Assembly: GCA_032164295.1 (NCBI GenBank)
Contig: JAJHTX010000005.1
Span: 558,001 to 622,000 of the forward strand
Reading direction: 5' to 3'
DNA: 64,000 nt
DNA from: Inonotus obliquus
Lineage: Eukaryota > Basidiomycota > Agaricomycetes > Hymenochaetales > Hymenochaetaceae
A model generated the notes under the pieces. That model was not told where the DNA came from and searched no databases. It saw only the letters and a list, made by a program, of their open reading frames with translations. Shown here piece after piece: positions 35,839 through 47,443 of the stretch (positions are counted from its first letter, which is position 1; the number at the start of each line of letters is the position of its first letter). The translations under genes and the position numbers were made by a program.

Positions 35839-37904
35839 TTATGCTTGGAGGATGCCCTGAGCTTTAGCTTCCGCGAGTTTCTTCTGTAATTTCCTCTGTA
35901 AGGCCAGAAAAACCGAGATCAGTACGACTCTTCATCCGGAAGTAACGATAAAGGTGAAGGAAGGAAGAGCCACGAACATTAACAGCATCCATATAAACAT
36001 CCGTAACAACCCAGTGTTTCCTCTGCATCTCCTTCCCATGGATAGCAAGAGCCAAGTCCTTCGTCATAATACTATCTTCATCGATCGTCTCTACACACGA
36101 CGCCTCGAGTTGGTTGCAGAATGTTGATAGAGACTCGTTGCCATCAAGCTTGGCGCGATGGAGGAGACCGCGAGTCCAGGCGAAGATGGAGGCGACGGGG
36201 TTGGTAGAGGTCTCCCGACCTTTTTGATGTTCGCGGTAGTGGCGGGTTACCGTGCCTGCAAATAAAATAGTTAGTTCTGTGGGTAGAGGGGATGGGTAGG
36301 GCTCGCATAGAAGCTAACCGTGAGCTGCCTCAGACTCGATGGTCTTCCCATCAGGCGTGACAAGTTCACTAGTCATCATTCCAAGACTCCCAAAGCCCTG
36401 CGCTAGAATATCCGATTGTACATCTCCATCGTAGTTCTTGCAAGCCCATACGAATCCGCCTGAGGACTTGATGGCTTGTGCGACCATGTCGTCGATCAGA
36501 CGGTGCTCGTAGTAGATGGAGGCTTCGTCAAAGAGGGGCTTGTAGTGACTAGAACGTGAAAGGTTAAAAAAGAAGATCGGATATGGGAGATGGAAGAGAG
36601 GCAAGGGCGTACTGATCGTAGAGGTCCTGGAAGATGTCCTTGAATCGGCCATCGTACTTTTTCAAGATGGTATTCTTCGTGGACAGGAACTAATCATAAC
36701 GCAATCAAATAGAGGTCTTACTCGTGAAGTTGAAGATGCTCACTAGCGGCATCTTCTTCTGCAGTGCCATCTTAAACGACGAATGTGCGAACCCGGCAAT
36801 AGACTATACGTTTCAAACACCATAAACACCATCGTAAAGCCGAACGAAAGTCAAATGCTCACCTCATCCGTATTATACATACTCAAAGCAACTCCGGGAC
36901 CCTTGAACTCATACACATCCAATACAGTTTTCTCACCTTCCTGAGGCGTGTAGATGAGCTGAAGCTTGCCTGGACCAGGAGCAACCAAGTCCGTGCTTCG
37001 ATATTGGTCGCCGAAGGCATGACGACCGATGACTATTGGTTTTGTCCAGCCAGGTACGGGTTTTGGTATTTTCTTCAGTACAATCCTGAGGAAAGCAAAT
37101 TCAGTCAGTATTAATGGTGGACGGCAGTGAACCTATGCAGAGGGACGCACGGTTCTCTGAACACAGTTCCACCAAGGATATTCCGAATGGTTCCGTTCGG
37201 AGAGCGCCACATCTGCTTCAACTTGAACTCTGCAATACAATGAGCTTGTTTCCTAAAGTGGAAGAGTATTGCGACAAAACGCACCTTCCACACGAGCCTC
37301 ATCCGGAGTGATCGTAGCGCACTTGATGCCAACATTGTACTTCTTGATCGCCTCCGCCGCATCGATTGTCACTTGGTCTTCCGTCTACAAAGTAGAATAG
37401 ACGCAGAGTAAGGGTGCCGAGCTGATGTGTTGAAAATGGATGTTGTTAGAAGCTTACAGCGTCGCGATGCTCAATCCCAAGGTCGTAATACTTGATATCG
37501 AGTTGCAAATACGGCAAAATCAACTAAATCAAGGAAAAACATATTAGCACACTAATCTCCCAATCTCATTCGCATCGGGTTGACAACATATACAGGTGAA
37601 CCAGTGAAAGAGCCATCGGCGAGATATAGTCAAAACTAAATCAACTCACCTCCTCCCGAATCTTCTTCCAGATAATCCTCGTCATCTCATCTCCATCAAG
37701 TTCAACAACCGGATTCGCCACCACAATCTTTTTAATCGGTGAGGACGTCGCCATCATTCTCCTCGAAACCATCACCGCCAGCGGCACGCATTGCTTCCTT
37801 GTCGACGCGGCCGAGTGTCCATGACTCGCTGTTCGCGACAACGTCGACGTCGAGCGCGTCACACCGCGTGAGCGTATCGGTAACCGTGCCAGCATCACCA
37901 TCAT
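35839..37904 (-). CDS. IDP1: NADP-dependent isocitrate dehydrogenase, probable mitochondrial form
   Basis: Oxidatively decarboxylates isocitrate to 2-oxoglutarate, making NADPH. The first exon 37904-37650 is followed by about ten exons that splice in frame. Family hallmarks in order: [154 protein letters not shown] and [18 protein letters not shown]. The C terminus is VYMDAVN joined across an intron to [18 protein letters not shown]. Upstream of MATSSPIKK lie about 49 in-frame residues rich in Arg, Ser and Thr with no Asp or Glu ([20 protein letters not shown]), a mitochondrial presequence by composition. Starting at 37757 or 37754 instead would give a cytosolic enzyme. Confidence 0.93.
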
Positions 37905-39043
37905 CGTTCGTAGCACCCTCAGTAATAAGAAGATGAGATCTGAATGCTGGCAAATACAACCGCAAACCGGTCATACCACCACTATGAACTTCTATCCCTG
38001 AAATGCTATAATTTCCCGCGATTTCTTATCAGATAAGCTTATTTGGGTAATACGTATGATCAGCTAGGCCTAGAGAGGAAATCGCTTGTTATTTCGGAGG
38101 ATAAAATCAGATCGGCGTCGTGGGATATCATGTATTAAACATAACCACCTTTTCGAAAGGCCCTTCGCGAGCTGGAAAATATACCTCTAGACATCGACCA
38201 TTCTTCATGCATAGACGTCGTGAGACCCCCATAACTCCGCTTTCACCTGTTTGAGAACAAGCAAAGTAGTACGGGACACACGGTGAACGTAAGGCTGGGG
38301 AACGCTTATTGAACAGTTAAACAAGGCCCTGGCCCTTGAGGCCTAACGATCTCCGGCAGTATTAATGATGTGGTACACAACAATTGGAGGATAGCGACGG
38401 AATGAAGGACTTGGAACGACTGAGAAGGACTACCGTGCGGTGAGCGCTTGCTGTACAGTGGCGGTATCTAATGTTGCGATTGACAGTGTTTTTTGCTGAA
38501 TATTGGTGTATAGAACTCGATTTTTCGATATTACGCTTGGTGCAATGCAGATATGTTGCTGAGATGGTCGACGAGGATAATTTCGGGATGATCCATTCCT
38601 AGCGGCTTCTGGAGAGAGGCAGCGAAAGTCAGGCTTTCCTTACTTACTGTACCTTCTGCGCTTGTACGCTGCTTGCAATATCCACAACGTTCCCTGCTCT
38701 CTCTTCTGTATCCACAAGCAACTTTCTAGGTGCTGTTTGGAAACTTTGCCACACTGCCATGGGAGATGAGGAATGTCAACCTGAAATCTTCCTCGTGATT
38801 TTCCTACCCAAGCGCCGACTCATCCATCCATCAAAGAGAAGCAGACGCCTAGTAAGACTTTGATCTATGGACAATGATGGCGATGGGCACGAGGAAACCT
38901 CGTGGATCATCGCTATTGTTTTAGGGGTGCAGCTCGCACAGGAAGGACAGGTTGATCCTGCCCACCATGTCAGAGCCGTCCCACTGCGCTCTCCAAGGTC
39001 AGTTCTATTCCTGTACGCAGCGCTTCATTTCTCTGACATTGAG
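37905..39043. other. Intergenic between isocitrate dehydrogenase and the NLR relic
   Basis: No recognised gene. A possible first exon of the NLR relic (38867-39043) is open but has no recognisable content. Confidence 0.45.
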
Positions 39044-42000
39044 GTAGTCATTCGTATCATAGACATCCAGAGGAGGCCAAAGGGCGCTAAGCTCTACGTG
39101 AAAATCAAACTCGGCGAGTCCACCCGCAGAACAGGGGAGATCGACGATGACGGAAAACCTGGGTGGCATAATACCTTCACGTCGTAAGAATCTCCGCTCC
39201 GCCTCCATTGTACGTGCACTAAGTGTACTGCAGCCCGCGGTTGGATCCGTCCACTGTTCTCGGTGTCAGTCTGAAATCAAAAAGTCGCTTCAACAGACGA
39301 TCTTCTTGGTCGTACTGAAGTTTCGGTTGCGCGGCTCTTGTAAGAATCCGTAGGGCACGAAGGTGAGCCATAGATGCTGATCAAGTTAGAAATTGAGACC
39401 TGATTGGTATGCCAGTTCAACTGACTCTGCAATCCCTACCTCGGATGGGACTTGGCAGAGGAGACCGAAATCAAATAGCCACGGTCGTTCTTTCTTTCAA
39501 AGAGATCAATGCTCTCTCCCGGGCAGAAATCGACATTTTGACGGCTGGACAAATCGTGGAACGTATCAAGGACTCGGTAGAGAAACCGGATACCGAAGTC
39601 GCAGTGGTTGGTTCTGTGATGGAAATGATGAATGTGGTAGTCGAGGTGGTTGATAAGGTCGCTGAAGTGAGTCTCTTTCCCGAGCTTTGGCCATTCCCCT
39701 GGATTACCTATACTGGTTCAGATCCATCCAGTGTCTATCGTATTGTGGAAGGCAGCATCTGCTCTATACAAGGTACGTCAAGCTATACCGTGTCGCATGC
39801 CATTACCAAGGCCTGATCAGTCTAAAGCTCGTGTCGTATCAGTATGAAAGCGACAGGAAGCTGGTCGAGACCGTCGAGAATATGAAAATGGCATATGAAG
39901 TTTCCACCATCACAGTGATGTTAAATGATAGGACGGAAATGCTGAAGCCGCTAGTCAAGGAGCTGCTCGACGTTACTATCAATTGCTCTCTATTTGTTCA
40001 AGAATATGCTAGACACAGCTTCGTTGGTATGGGTTTCTCATTCTGCCCTCCTGGCTAAGCTGATGCGTATCTAAGGCCGTACACCTCGTGTACTCAGCAA
40101 GGAGAGGATAGACGAATTTGCTGCCTGTTTCGCCTCTCTGAGAATTGATATGGACTCTGTGATAGGGTTGACAACGGCTAAAGTAGCCGATGAAATCGGT
40201 ACGTGACTTTTCCGTTGTCTCTTCCACTGCCTCTGTCAAGGTTCTGACCATTACATCGCAGCGCAACAGCAGAAAATGGATGCGCCACTTATCTCAGAAA
40301 CGCGGGACGCTGTCGCTGACATAAGTACGCCTCTTCCTGCTTGTTCTCTGTTTACCCCACTCAGCGAATCCGAAAGGTGTGGTCCAGCAGATCGACCTAC
40401 TGGAGAAGCAGCTCAATCCATTCAAGTCTGATGCGTCTGATGTGTCTAAGAGTCCTCGGTGCCTTGAAGGAACGCGCCGAGAATACCTGGATGCAATCAT
40501 GGAATTCATATCCTCGGACAACGCTCAGAATGTTCTCTGGCTTACCGGAGCTGCGGGATCCGGGAAGAGCACCATTGCGGTGACCGCTTCAGATGAGTGC
40601 GACAAAAAGGGCTGGCATGCTGCCTACAATTTCTTCGAGCGAGAGAAGGGTGATCCGAGCTCAGTCATCCGGACAATTGCCTACAAGTTGGCAATCCATC
40701 CTTCCATCACGTCGCGTATCTCCGAAGCCGTTGGCAAGAACAAGAATAAAAACGAAAATATACTGAAGACGCAGTTCGAAGTGTTCCTACTGGGACCGCT
40801 TAGTGCAGTTGAAGATGAAGGAGAGGTCCGTATTGTCATCATCCTTGATGCTCTGGACGAAAACGGAACGGTGGAACAGCGAGAAGAGTTACTCGTTCTC
40901 TTGAAGAGCGAGTTTACACGGCTCCCGACAAAAGTGCGCGTACTCGTCACCAGCCGACCAGAGAACGACATCATGAAGGACCTGTTATCGAAGAGTAATA
41001 TCCACCATATCGCCCTCGAGCACAAATCAGACCCAAGCCAACACGATGTCAACCGAAACATCAGAGAGACTATGTCCGGACTAGTCGATGAGGCCGCAGC
41101 GAACGAGGAAGGATGTGATGACAAGATGCAGATTCTGTGTGACGCCGCGGATGGACTATTCATTTGGGCATCGACTGCGGTGAAGATGGTGAAACGTTCG
41201 GATCTCATGGAAGAACAGCTGGATGCGCTCTTGGAGGATATCCGATCTGTTGGCGGGTACGGTATCGATGGTCTGTATGCGACCGCGCTCAAGGATTGTG
41301 GGATCATGTGGAGGTCGTCCAAGTCCAGAGATCGTTTCACGAAAGTGGTGGGAATGGTCGTCCTCGCAAAAGAAGAGCTTAAGACACAGGCCATCGCTGC
41401 CATTATTGGCATAAGAGAATCTTGGTGAACATAACCCTAGGCTACTTACGACCGGTGTTAATATTATCTTTCGAATCTGGACAGCCATTTCATTTGCATC
41501 ACGCGTCTTTCGCAGACTATCTCCTGTCGAGTGTGAGGTCGGGAGGACAACCTTGGCATATAGATGAAACTGCTCAGAGGGTGATCATAACCGAACATTG
41601 TTTTGAGATCATGGCGCAGGGGCTACGTTTAAACATCTGCGGCATCGAGTCGTCGTTCGTCTACAACGGGGATCTTGTAGACCTTCATGAACGTATTCTT
41701 GAGAACGTCCCACCGCATCTGGACTATGCATATCGTTTCTGGGCAGCTCATGTAGTTGAGCTACCGGTCTCGACCGGGTTGACTTCGTTGTTGGTCAAGT
41801 TAAAAAGATCAGCACTTTCCCACCTCCTGTACTGGTTCGAGGTGCTAAGCCTGACTGGAAATTTCAATCGAGTTGCCGTCCGAGCTCTGTACGAAGTCAG
41901 TCTGTGGGCCGCGGTCGGTGACTGTTTATTTCCTTTCGTTCTTCTCACTTATATCTTCTATAGCCCATCGATAAGGGAATCTCGTCCTTCATCAGGGCCG

Positions 42001-42149
42001 CATACAGGCTGGTCAGCGTGTTTTCATACCCGATATCGCGAAGTGCACCTCAAATATACTGATCTGCTGTATCGCTATGGAGCGGTGAATCGCGTGTGGC
42101 AGAGCATTATTCAAAGAAGTTTCCGTCCGTGCTTGTGCATCTCCAATCG
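39044..42149 (+). pseudogene. 5' part of a dead C2-NACHT-WD40 (NLR-like STAND) gene
   Basis: Intact relatives are fungal NLR-like proteins: C2 or helical N terminus, NACHT nucleotide switch, WD40 sensor. Reading along: a C2-like segment VVIRIIDIQRRPKGAKLYVK to WHNTFTS (39044-39183); damaged C2 remainder (39235-39350); MPVQLTLQSLPRMGLGRGDR at 39409. Helical exons follow (39839-40026 with YESDRKLVETVENMKMAYEV; 40075-40199). The NACHT exon from 40367 has a Walker A in LWLTGAAGSGKSTIAV and a Walker B-like VIIILDALDE. Then HLHHASFADYLLS and, after an intron, GISSFIRAAYRLVSVFSYPI. Lesions: frameshift and stop around 39300-39350, a one-base loss near 39402, a frameshift near 41424 and a TGA after SAPQIY near 42059. 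At 42150 the gene breaks into the inverted duplicated segment; its WD40 part lies at 47943-49628. Confidence 0.88.
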
Positions 42150-42940
42150 TCTAAAAACAGCACCCCCGTTTTTCGCGGCACAACGACGCCAACGCAGTTC
42201 GGCGAGGTCAGACATTCCTAGAGAGGACAAGATGAATAAACTATATAAGCCACAGTGTTACATGAGCGCGGCGACATACTTACGAGTTGATCCTACAAAT
42301 TATTATTGTGCCGTTCTAGCTTCCAGGTGACAAAGACAGTACAGACACAAAACCTATCCCTGTCCCTCCTGTAGTCGAAGGCGTCCACGTTGATGAAGGC
42401 CCGAGGTGAAGGAGTCGATGGGTACGAATACTGCCATCAATTAAGCACACTGAACCCCGTGCGGCCGCAGTACTACATAGGTCTTCTCGCACGAGGCAAT
42501 CGGCGGTTTCCTGAGTAAAATGGAGTTCCCATTCCCCACGACAACGATCGATGGACTCAAGAATATACACAGAAGAGTAACACTGACCGAAAATCGGATG
42601 GTGAAATGGGTGAATAAATTAGGAAAAGTCACGACGCGTCCGTCCTTTGAACACCCAATTTAAATCCGCCCCAGAGCACCCCACAATGAGAAGCTCAAAT
42701 GTAGTCGCATATCCATAGGCCGTGCCAGTCACCAAGTACTGTAAGTATCGATACACATTTCAATAAGGATAGCGAAGGTTATATCAACATTCTGATTTGC
42801 CCACTGCGTGTAAATCCTTGTATCACGTGCCGCATCACATTCCAACCTTACGTAACGTAAGGTAGGGAGGAAATGGTAATACTGGTGCCTTAACAGTGTT
42901 GTATTGCATAGTGATATACACAATACAGTGAGAGTACATA

Positions 42941-43045
42941 CACCGGGATTTCGACCGGCACTTATGGTAGGAAACGGGAGGAGGAAAACAATCTACAAAA
43001 GGATATTGCAGAAGAAAAACCCCCTCCAACTCGGATGACCCTCCC
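42941..43045 (-). other. tRNA-like / SINE-like promoter, weak
   Basis: On the minus strand GTGCCGGTCGAAATCCCGGTG is close to a tRNA T-arm (B box), and GGTCATCCGAGTTGGAGG about 80 bases upstream resembles an A box. Acceptor stems do not pair convincingly, so this is at best a tRNA pseudogene or SINE head. Nothing else of note was read between here and 43790. Confidence 0.2.
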
Positions 43046-43790
43046 CCCCTAACCTGAAACCCAGAATGGCCCAGCCCAGATGATCCCCGTCGCAGCTCGC
43101 AACTTCTACGTCTTTCAGTTACACCTGCAAAAGGTGCAGTTTCCCCGCAGGTACTTTCCTACCCGAAGTGAATAGGTTGGCCATATCCGATGGCATCCGG
43201 CCTGGTTACCGGCGTGACAACCGTCCTCGAGCCCTCCTGCTTTACGGCCCTACTCGCAATGGTGTCGTCATAGGAAGGCCTTCCCGGCCCCCGTAGAAGC
43301 CCATTACAGGCTCAAGACCTCGTGGCCCTGCACCGCCGCCGTCCGTCACTCCCCGACTTACACAGGTATATCCTCCTTATCCACATGACCACTCCTTATC
43401 TCCAGTCCGGAGGGAAGAATCGGGTGCCCCAGCGCGCAACTGCGGTGCGCCATTACAGCAACTAACCCAGCCCCGAAGCTGCCAGGACAGTCTACAGTGC
43501 GCGAACAAGGGTGGTGAGAATGGACCCCTACTAGGGGGTAGGACAAAGGATAGTTTTTAGACTGGGTTTCACCAGTTCGCCCGACGAGGGAGGCGAGCAC
43601 AACTTACGTTGCGCATAAAAGAGATTAACCCCACGGCAAGCAGGAGACAGCATAAAGCTGAACAACCTGATGTTGCAGGGGAGACACCATAAAGTGCAGA
43701 CTCCCCAGAACTACACTGGTGAGGCGGACGGAATGAAGGGAGGGAGAGGGAGTTTTCCACGCTCGATGGTGGTGGTTGAAGGAAAGGTGG

Positions 43791-45454
43791 TGCCTGGCAC
43801 GGCCTATAAAAAATCTGTGACACTTTTTCCCAGGCGGAGTTTCAAATACTTTCCATTTATAGTAACTCGCGTCGATCTTCATGTCCCACTTTCTGGTCCC
43901 CCACTAAATCCCTTGAATATGTAGTTCCACATAATTTGAGTTATTTGTCCCTTCCTTTCAACATGAAAAGGCTTGGAATAACTATCTGATGTGAAATATA
44001 CCAAATCCAAATCGATTGTAGGTGATATTCAGGCAGAATATACATAACTGTTTTCACTTATGTATCACGTGATCTTATTTTGGCTTTTTTGCACGACCAT
44101 ATCTTCCTCTGAAAACACTTATAAAACTCCTTTAAAACTGCTTGGACATGATGTATGTGTGTATTAGGGTAGTTCTGTCAACTATATGTAAAACAAATCG
44201 ACATACTGGTGGAGAGATTAACATATACAGTAGACACAGCAGCATATATGCTTCCTAGCTCAATGAATTCAGGCTTTCTTGTCATATTTCTTTCAGATAT
44301 ATAAATCTTAATGAAAAATAAAGATTTTGTTAAAAAAAAATTCTTAAGAAGTATCTTAGTTATTTATATATGTGTCAAAAATCGCCGTATCTTGGAATCT
44401 GTTGGACATTTTTTGTAATTTTTCTTACCACCTTGTTCAGAGTGTCGAAAAATAATTTTTGGACATTTTTTCAGATTTTTTGTAAAGTTGTGGAAGGGAG
44501 GACAGGCTCTCGAATCTCAAAACAAAAAGTGGAACAGGTGAATCCGTGTCGATCGCCGCTTAGCCATGGAAGGGACCGTGGGAATGTCACGGAAATTACA
44601 TAGGCCGTGCCAGGTACCAGTAATACTGGTGACTGGCACGGCCTATCAAATTTCCGTGCCATTCCCACGGTCCCTCCCGTGGCTAAGCGGTGATCGAGAT
44701 TCACCTGTCTCACTTTTCTACTCTGACATTCGAGGGCTTGTCCAGCCTTCCACAACTTTACGAAAAATCTGAAAAAATACCCAAAAATTATTTTTCAACA
44801 TTCTGCACAAAATGGAAAGACAGATTTTCGAATTTCCCAATATTCGTCGAGATACAGCGATTTTAGATGCATATTGAAACAACTAAGATACTTCTAAAAG
44901 ATTTTTTCTTTCCAAAATCTTCCATTTTCATTAAGACTCATATATGTGAAAGACACACAGCAAGAGAGCATGAATTCATTGGGCTAGGGGGCATATATGC
45001 TGCTGGTTCATTTAAAATTGCTAATATCCCCACCAATAACTTAATCTCTCCTGTTAATTGTTGATAGAACCATCCTAGTACACATAAACATGATCTCCAG
45101 ACAGTTTAAAGGGACTGTTTTAAGTGTTTTCAGAGGAAGATATGGCCATGTAAAAACCTCAAAATAAGATCACGTGACATACAAGCGAAAACAGAGATGT
45201 ATATTCTACCCGAATATCACCTACAGTAGACTCATATTTGGTATATTACATATTGGGTATTCATATAAAGCCTTTTTATGTTGAAAGGAAGGGACGAATT
45301 GCTTGAACTCAGCGGAACTGCATATTCAAGGATTTAGTGGGGGCACGGAAAGTGAGACAAGAAGATCGACGCAAGTTACTATACATGGGAATTAGTTGAA
45401 ACTCCGCTCTGGTAAAAGTGGCACGGAAATTTCTTAGGCCGTGCCAGGCACCAG
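43791..45454. repeat. Palindrome C: foldback element with GGCCGTGCC termini
   Basis: Arms of about 0.8 kb are reverse complements around a centre near 44622. The centre itself is two copies of the terminus back to back: TAGGCCGTGCCAGGTACCAG facing CTGGTGACTGGCACGGCC. The outer ends are TGCCTGGCACGGCCTATAA (43791) and TTAGGCCGTGCCAGGCACCA (45435). The symmetry holds through the whole arm, for example GGGACCGTGGGAATG and CATTCCCACGGTCCC either side of the centre. Arms are AT-rich away from the centre and no long ORF is present. Confidence 0.85.
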
Positions 45455-45496
45455 TAATACGTAATACGTTTTCCTCCCTACCTTTTCCCACGTCCC

Positions 45497-47443
45497 ATGG
45501 CCGATTCTTCTGACCCAGAGTTTATGAAGTTCCTTTCAAGGTGTGTCCTCTTTGACTCCGGTCTTCCTTGTTCTTATTGTTTGTAGTCTTCTGAACAGCA
45601 ACCCTCGCAAAGACACTGAGTGAGTTAATAGAACTAGTGAAATTGTTCCATCCCCATGCTCATGTGTCACCCTTAGATCTATCCACGGATATATTCATCG
45701 GTGTGTCTCATATTTTGCAATGCTTGGTTATTCCTGACTGGATGTATCCCTGTTTAGTCTTGACGAATTCCTGAGGGAGGCCTCTCTCTCCTTCGATCCA
45801 GCATTAGAGTATGATCAAGTTTCCTCATCTTGTATGCCACAGCTCTTGTTCTCATCTCATCCGAATTCCCAAGCATAACAAGGAACGAATCTAAATGGGA
45901 ATCCTGGGCCGGCTCCGCTGGTGTATTCCGCATTACTTCGCTTTTCTCGGGAGAGGGTAAGAAAGCGTCCGATATTCAGAAAGATCTCCGTAGGATCCAG
46001 GAGCGTGTAAAGTACCCTGGAGGGCTCCGTAAACTGGAAGTATGTCGCGCCATGATTATGTTTTCTTCAGGGTACTTATCGTTTTCATCAGCCTCTCAAA
46101 CAACCCAATTATCGAGAACAAGAGTTCTTTATGCGGGACATCAACAAATGGAGTGAAACTGTCCCCGACGGTGCATGGGACGACGCTGTTCCTCTTGACA
46201 TTCTGGAGCTCTTCATGAGTTGGCTGGAAACACGAAGGGCACTGGATACCAAGTCGTATGAGCTTGCGCAGCGAACAGTGGCAGACGCGCTCGTACGTGC
46301 TGTATTCTCCGAGAGATTGTCTGATGATGCTCCACACACAACGCAGTAAGTCAATAATATCATCATCCGTGTCTAAAGTCCAACATCATACACGCAGTAT
46401 GGAGCAAGACATACTAGTTCCTGTAAAGCCAGAGGACGAATTTCAGCTATCGAAAGCGAAAGCTGACATCTGTACCTCGAGGGCACTGCCTGGTGACATC
46501 CAAGATAAAATAGAAGCCGCGGTCGTGGAAGAACCCGAGCGCGTGAAGTATACGAATGGGCTGAATTGTTTGGATGGCCAGAGCTCAACGAGTGTCTCAC
46601 TGGGAACTCTCTTCGGTGAATGGAAGCGGGGAGCGAACATAATAACCTCGGCTCGCCAAGGAGCAATTTATGGACTAGGAATGCAAACGCAACGACGGGC
46701 GCTGGGTTTACCAGACCGTTCTATATATGGATTGTTGTTGGTTGATGGAAAGTTGCATCTGCTGATCACGTATTGGCAAGGCGCACTCATGGTAGGTGCC
46801 ATACCGCGAAGTTTAAAGTCGGATCTCTTATTCTGAACTTCAACAGTCCGCCCGTTATACGGATGGTGATCTGACATGGGACTTGCGCCGGCCATTTAAA
46901 CTTGTAGAGTGCTTTTATTTCCTTTGCGCTTTAAAGGCTGAGATAGACGATGGCTTTACTGAGGACGTCAACATGGTGATGGAGGGGCATGGATTTATTA
47001 ATTGGGATGTTGTTGAGAGTCGCGTCGATAATTGGGAGACGTATGTCATTTTGAGAGAAGCTGAGAACAAAGCCTGTGGCTCGAGACAGAGGGCGAACGA
47101 GGGCAACAAGTCGAATCTATCAGATGGGAGACCTGCAAAGAAGCGCCCGCGTGACTATGACCAGGATGGCAAAGGACCTCCGAGGCGGAATCAAGGTGAC
47201 CAAGACAACGACAGAGACGTTAATGCCGGTCGTACCGAAGGCCGCGATGACGATGGCTGGGGTAGTGGAGAAGGTGGCAACGAAAATGGTGGGGCGGAGG
47301 ACGATGAGATGCTCACGGATGATGAGGCGTCGAACGACGATGACGATTCAACTGACGACGACAGTATCGTAGCTCGTATCGACCCTGAGGATCCTTTGGA
47401 GAGAGAACGAGAAAATCTTGAATGCGCTTCATTCATTAATTAG
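45497..47443 (+). CDS. Unidentified acidic-tail protein, C-terminally truncated duplicate
   Basis: Paralog of 9264-11339. Exons read from this copy: 45497-45540 (MADSSDPEFMKFLS), 45587-45619, 45677-45700, from 45758 (EFLREASLSF), 45827-46036 (LVLISSEF to GGLRKLE), 46069-46346, 46398-46786 and 46854-47443. The unclear junction near 45808-45830 is the same as in the left copy. In the last exon the codon after CASFIN is TAG, where the left copy has TGG (WRAGKTNW...). This copy therefore stops 47 residues early, while the sequence after the stop remains otherwise open. Small substitutions elsewhere (VDGK for VNGK) show mild divergence. Function unknown. Confidence 0.6.

Larger units (their letters stand above)
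42861..45482. mobile_element. 2.6 kb insertion with inverted ends, private to the right copy
   Basis: Left end GGTAGGGAGGAAATGGTAAT then ACTGGTGCC; right end GGCACCAGTAATACG and TTTTCCTCCCTACC, an inverted match. The left copy of the duplication has nothing comparable between its matching flanks, so this is an insertion. The inner half is a palindromic foldback (43791-45454). The outer left part (42880-43790) has no ORF of note. No transposase was seen. Confidence 0.6.
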
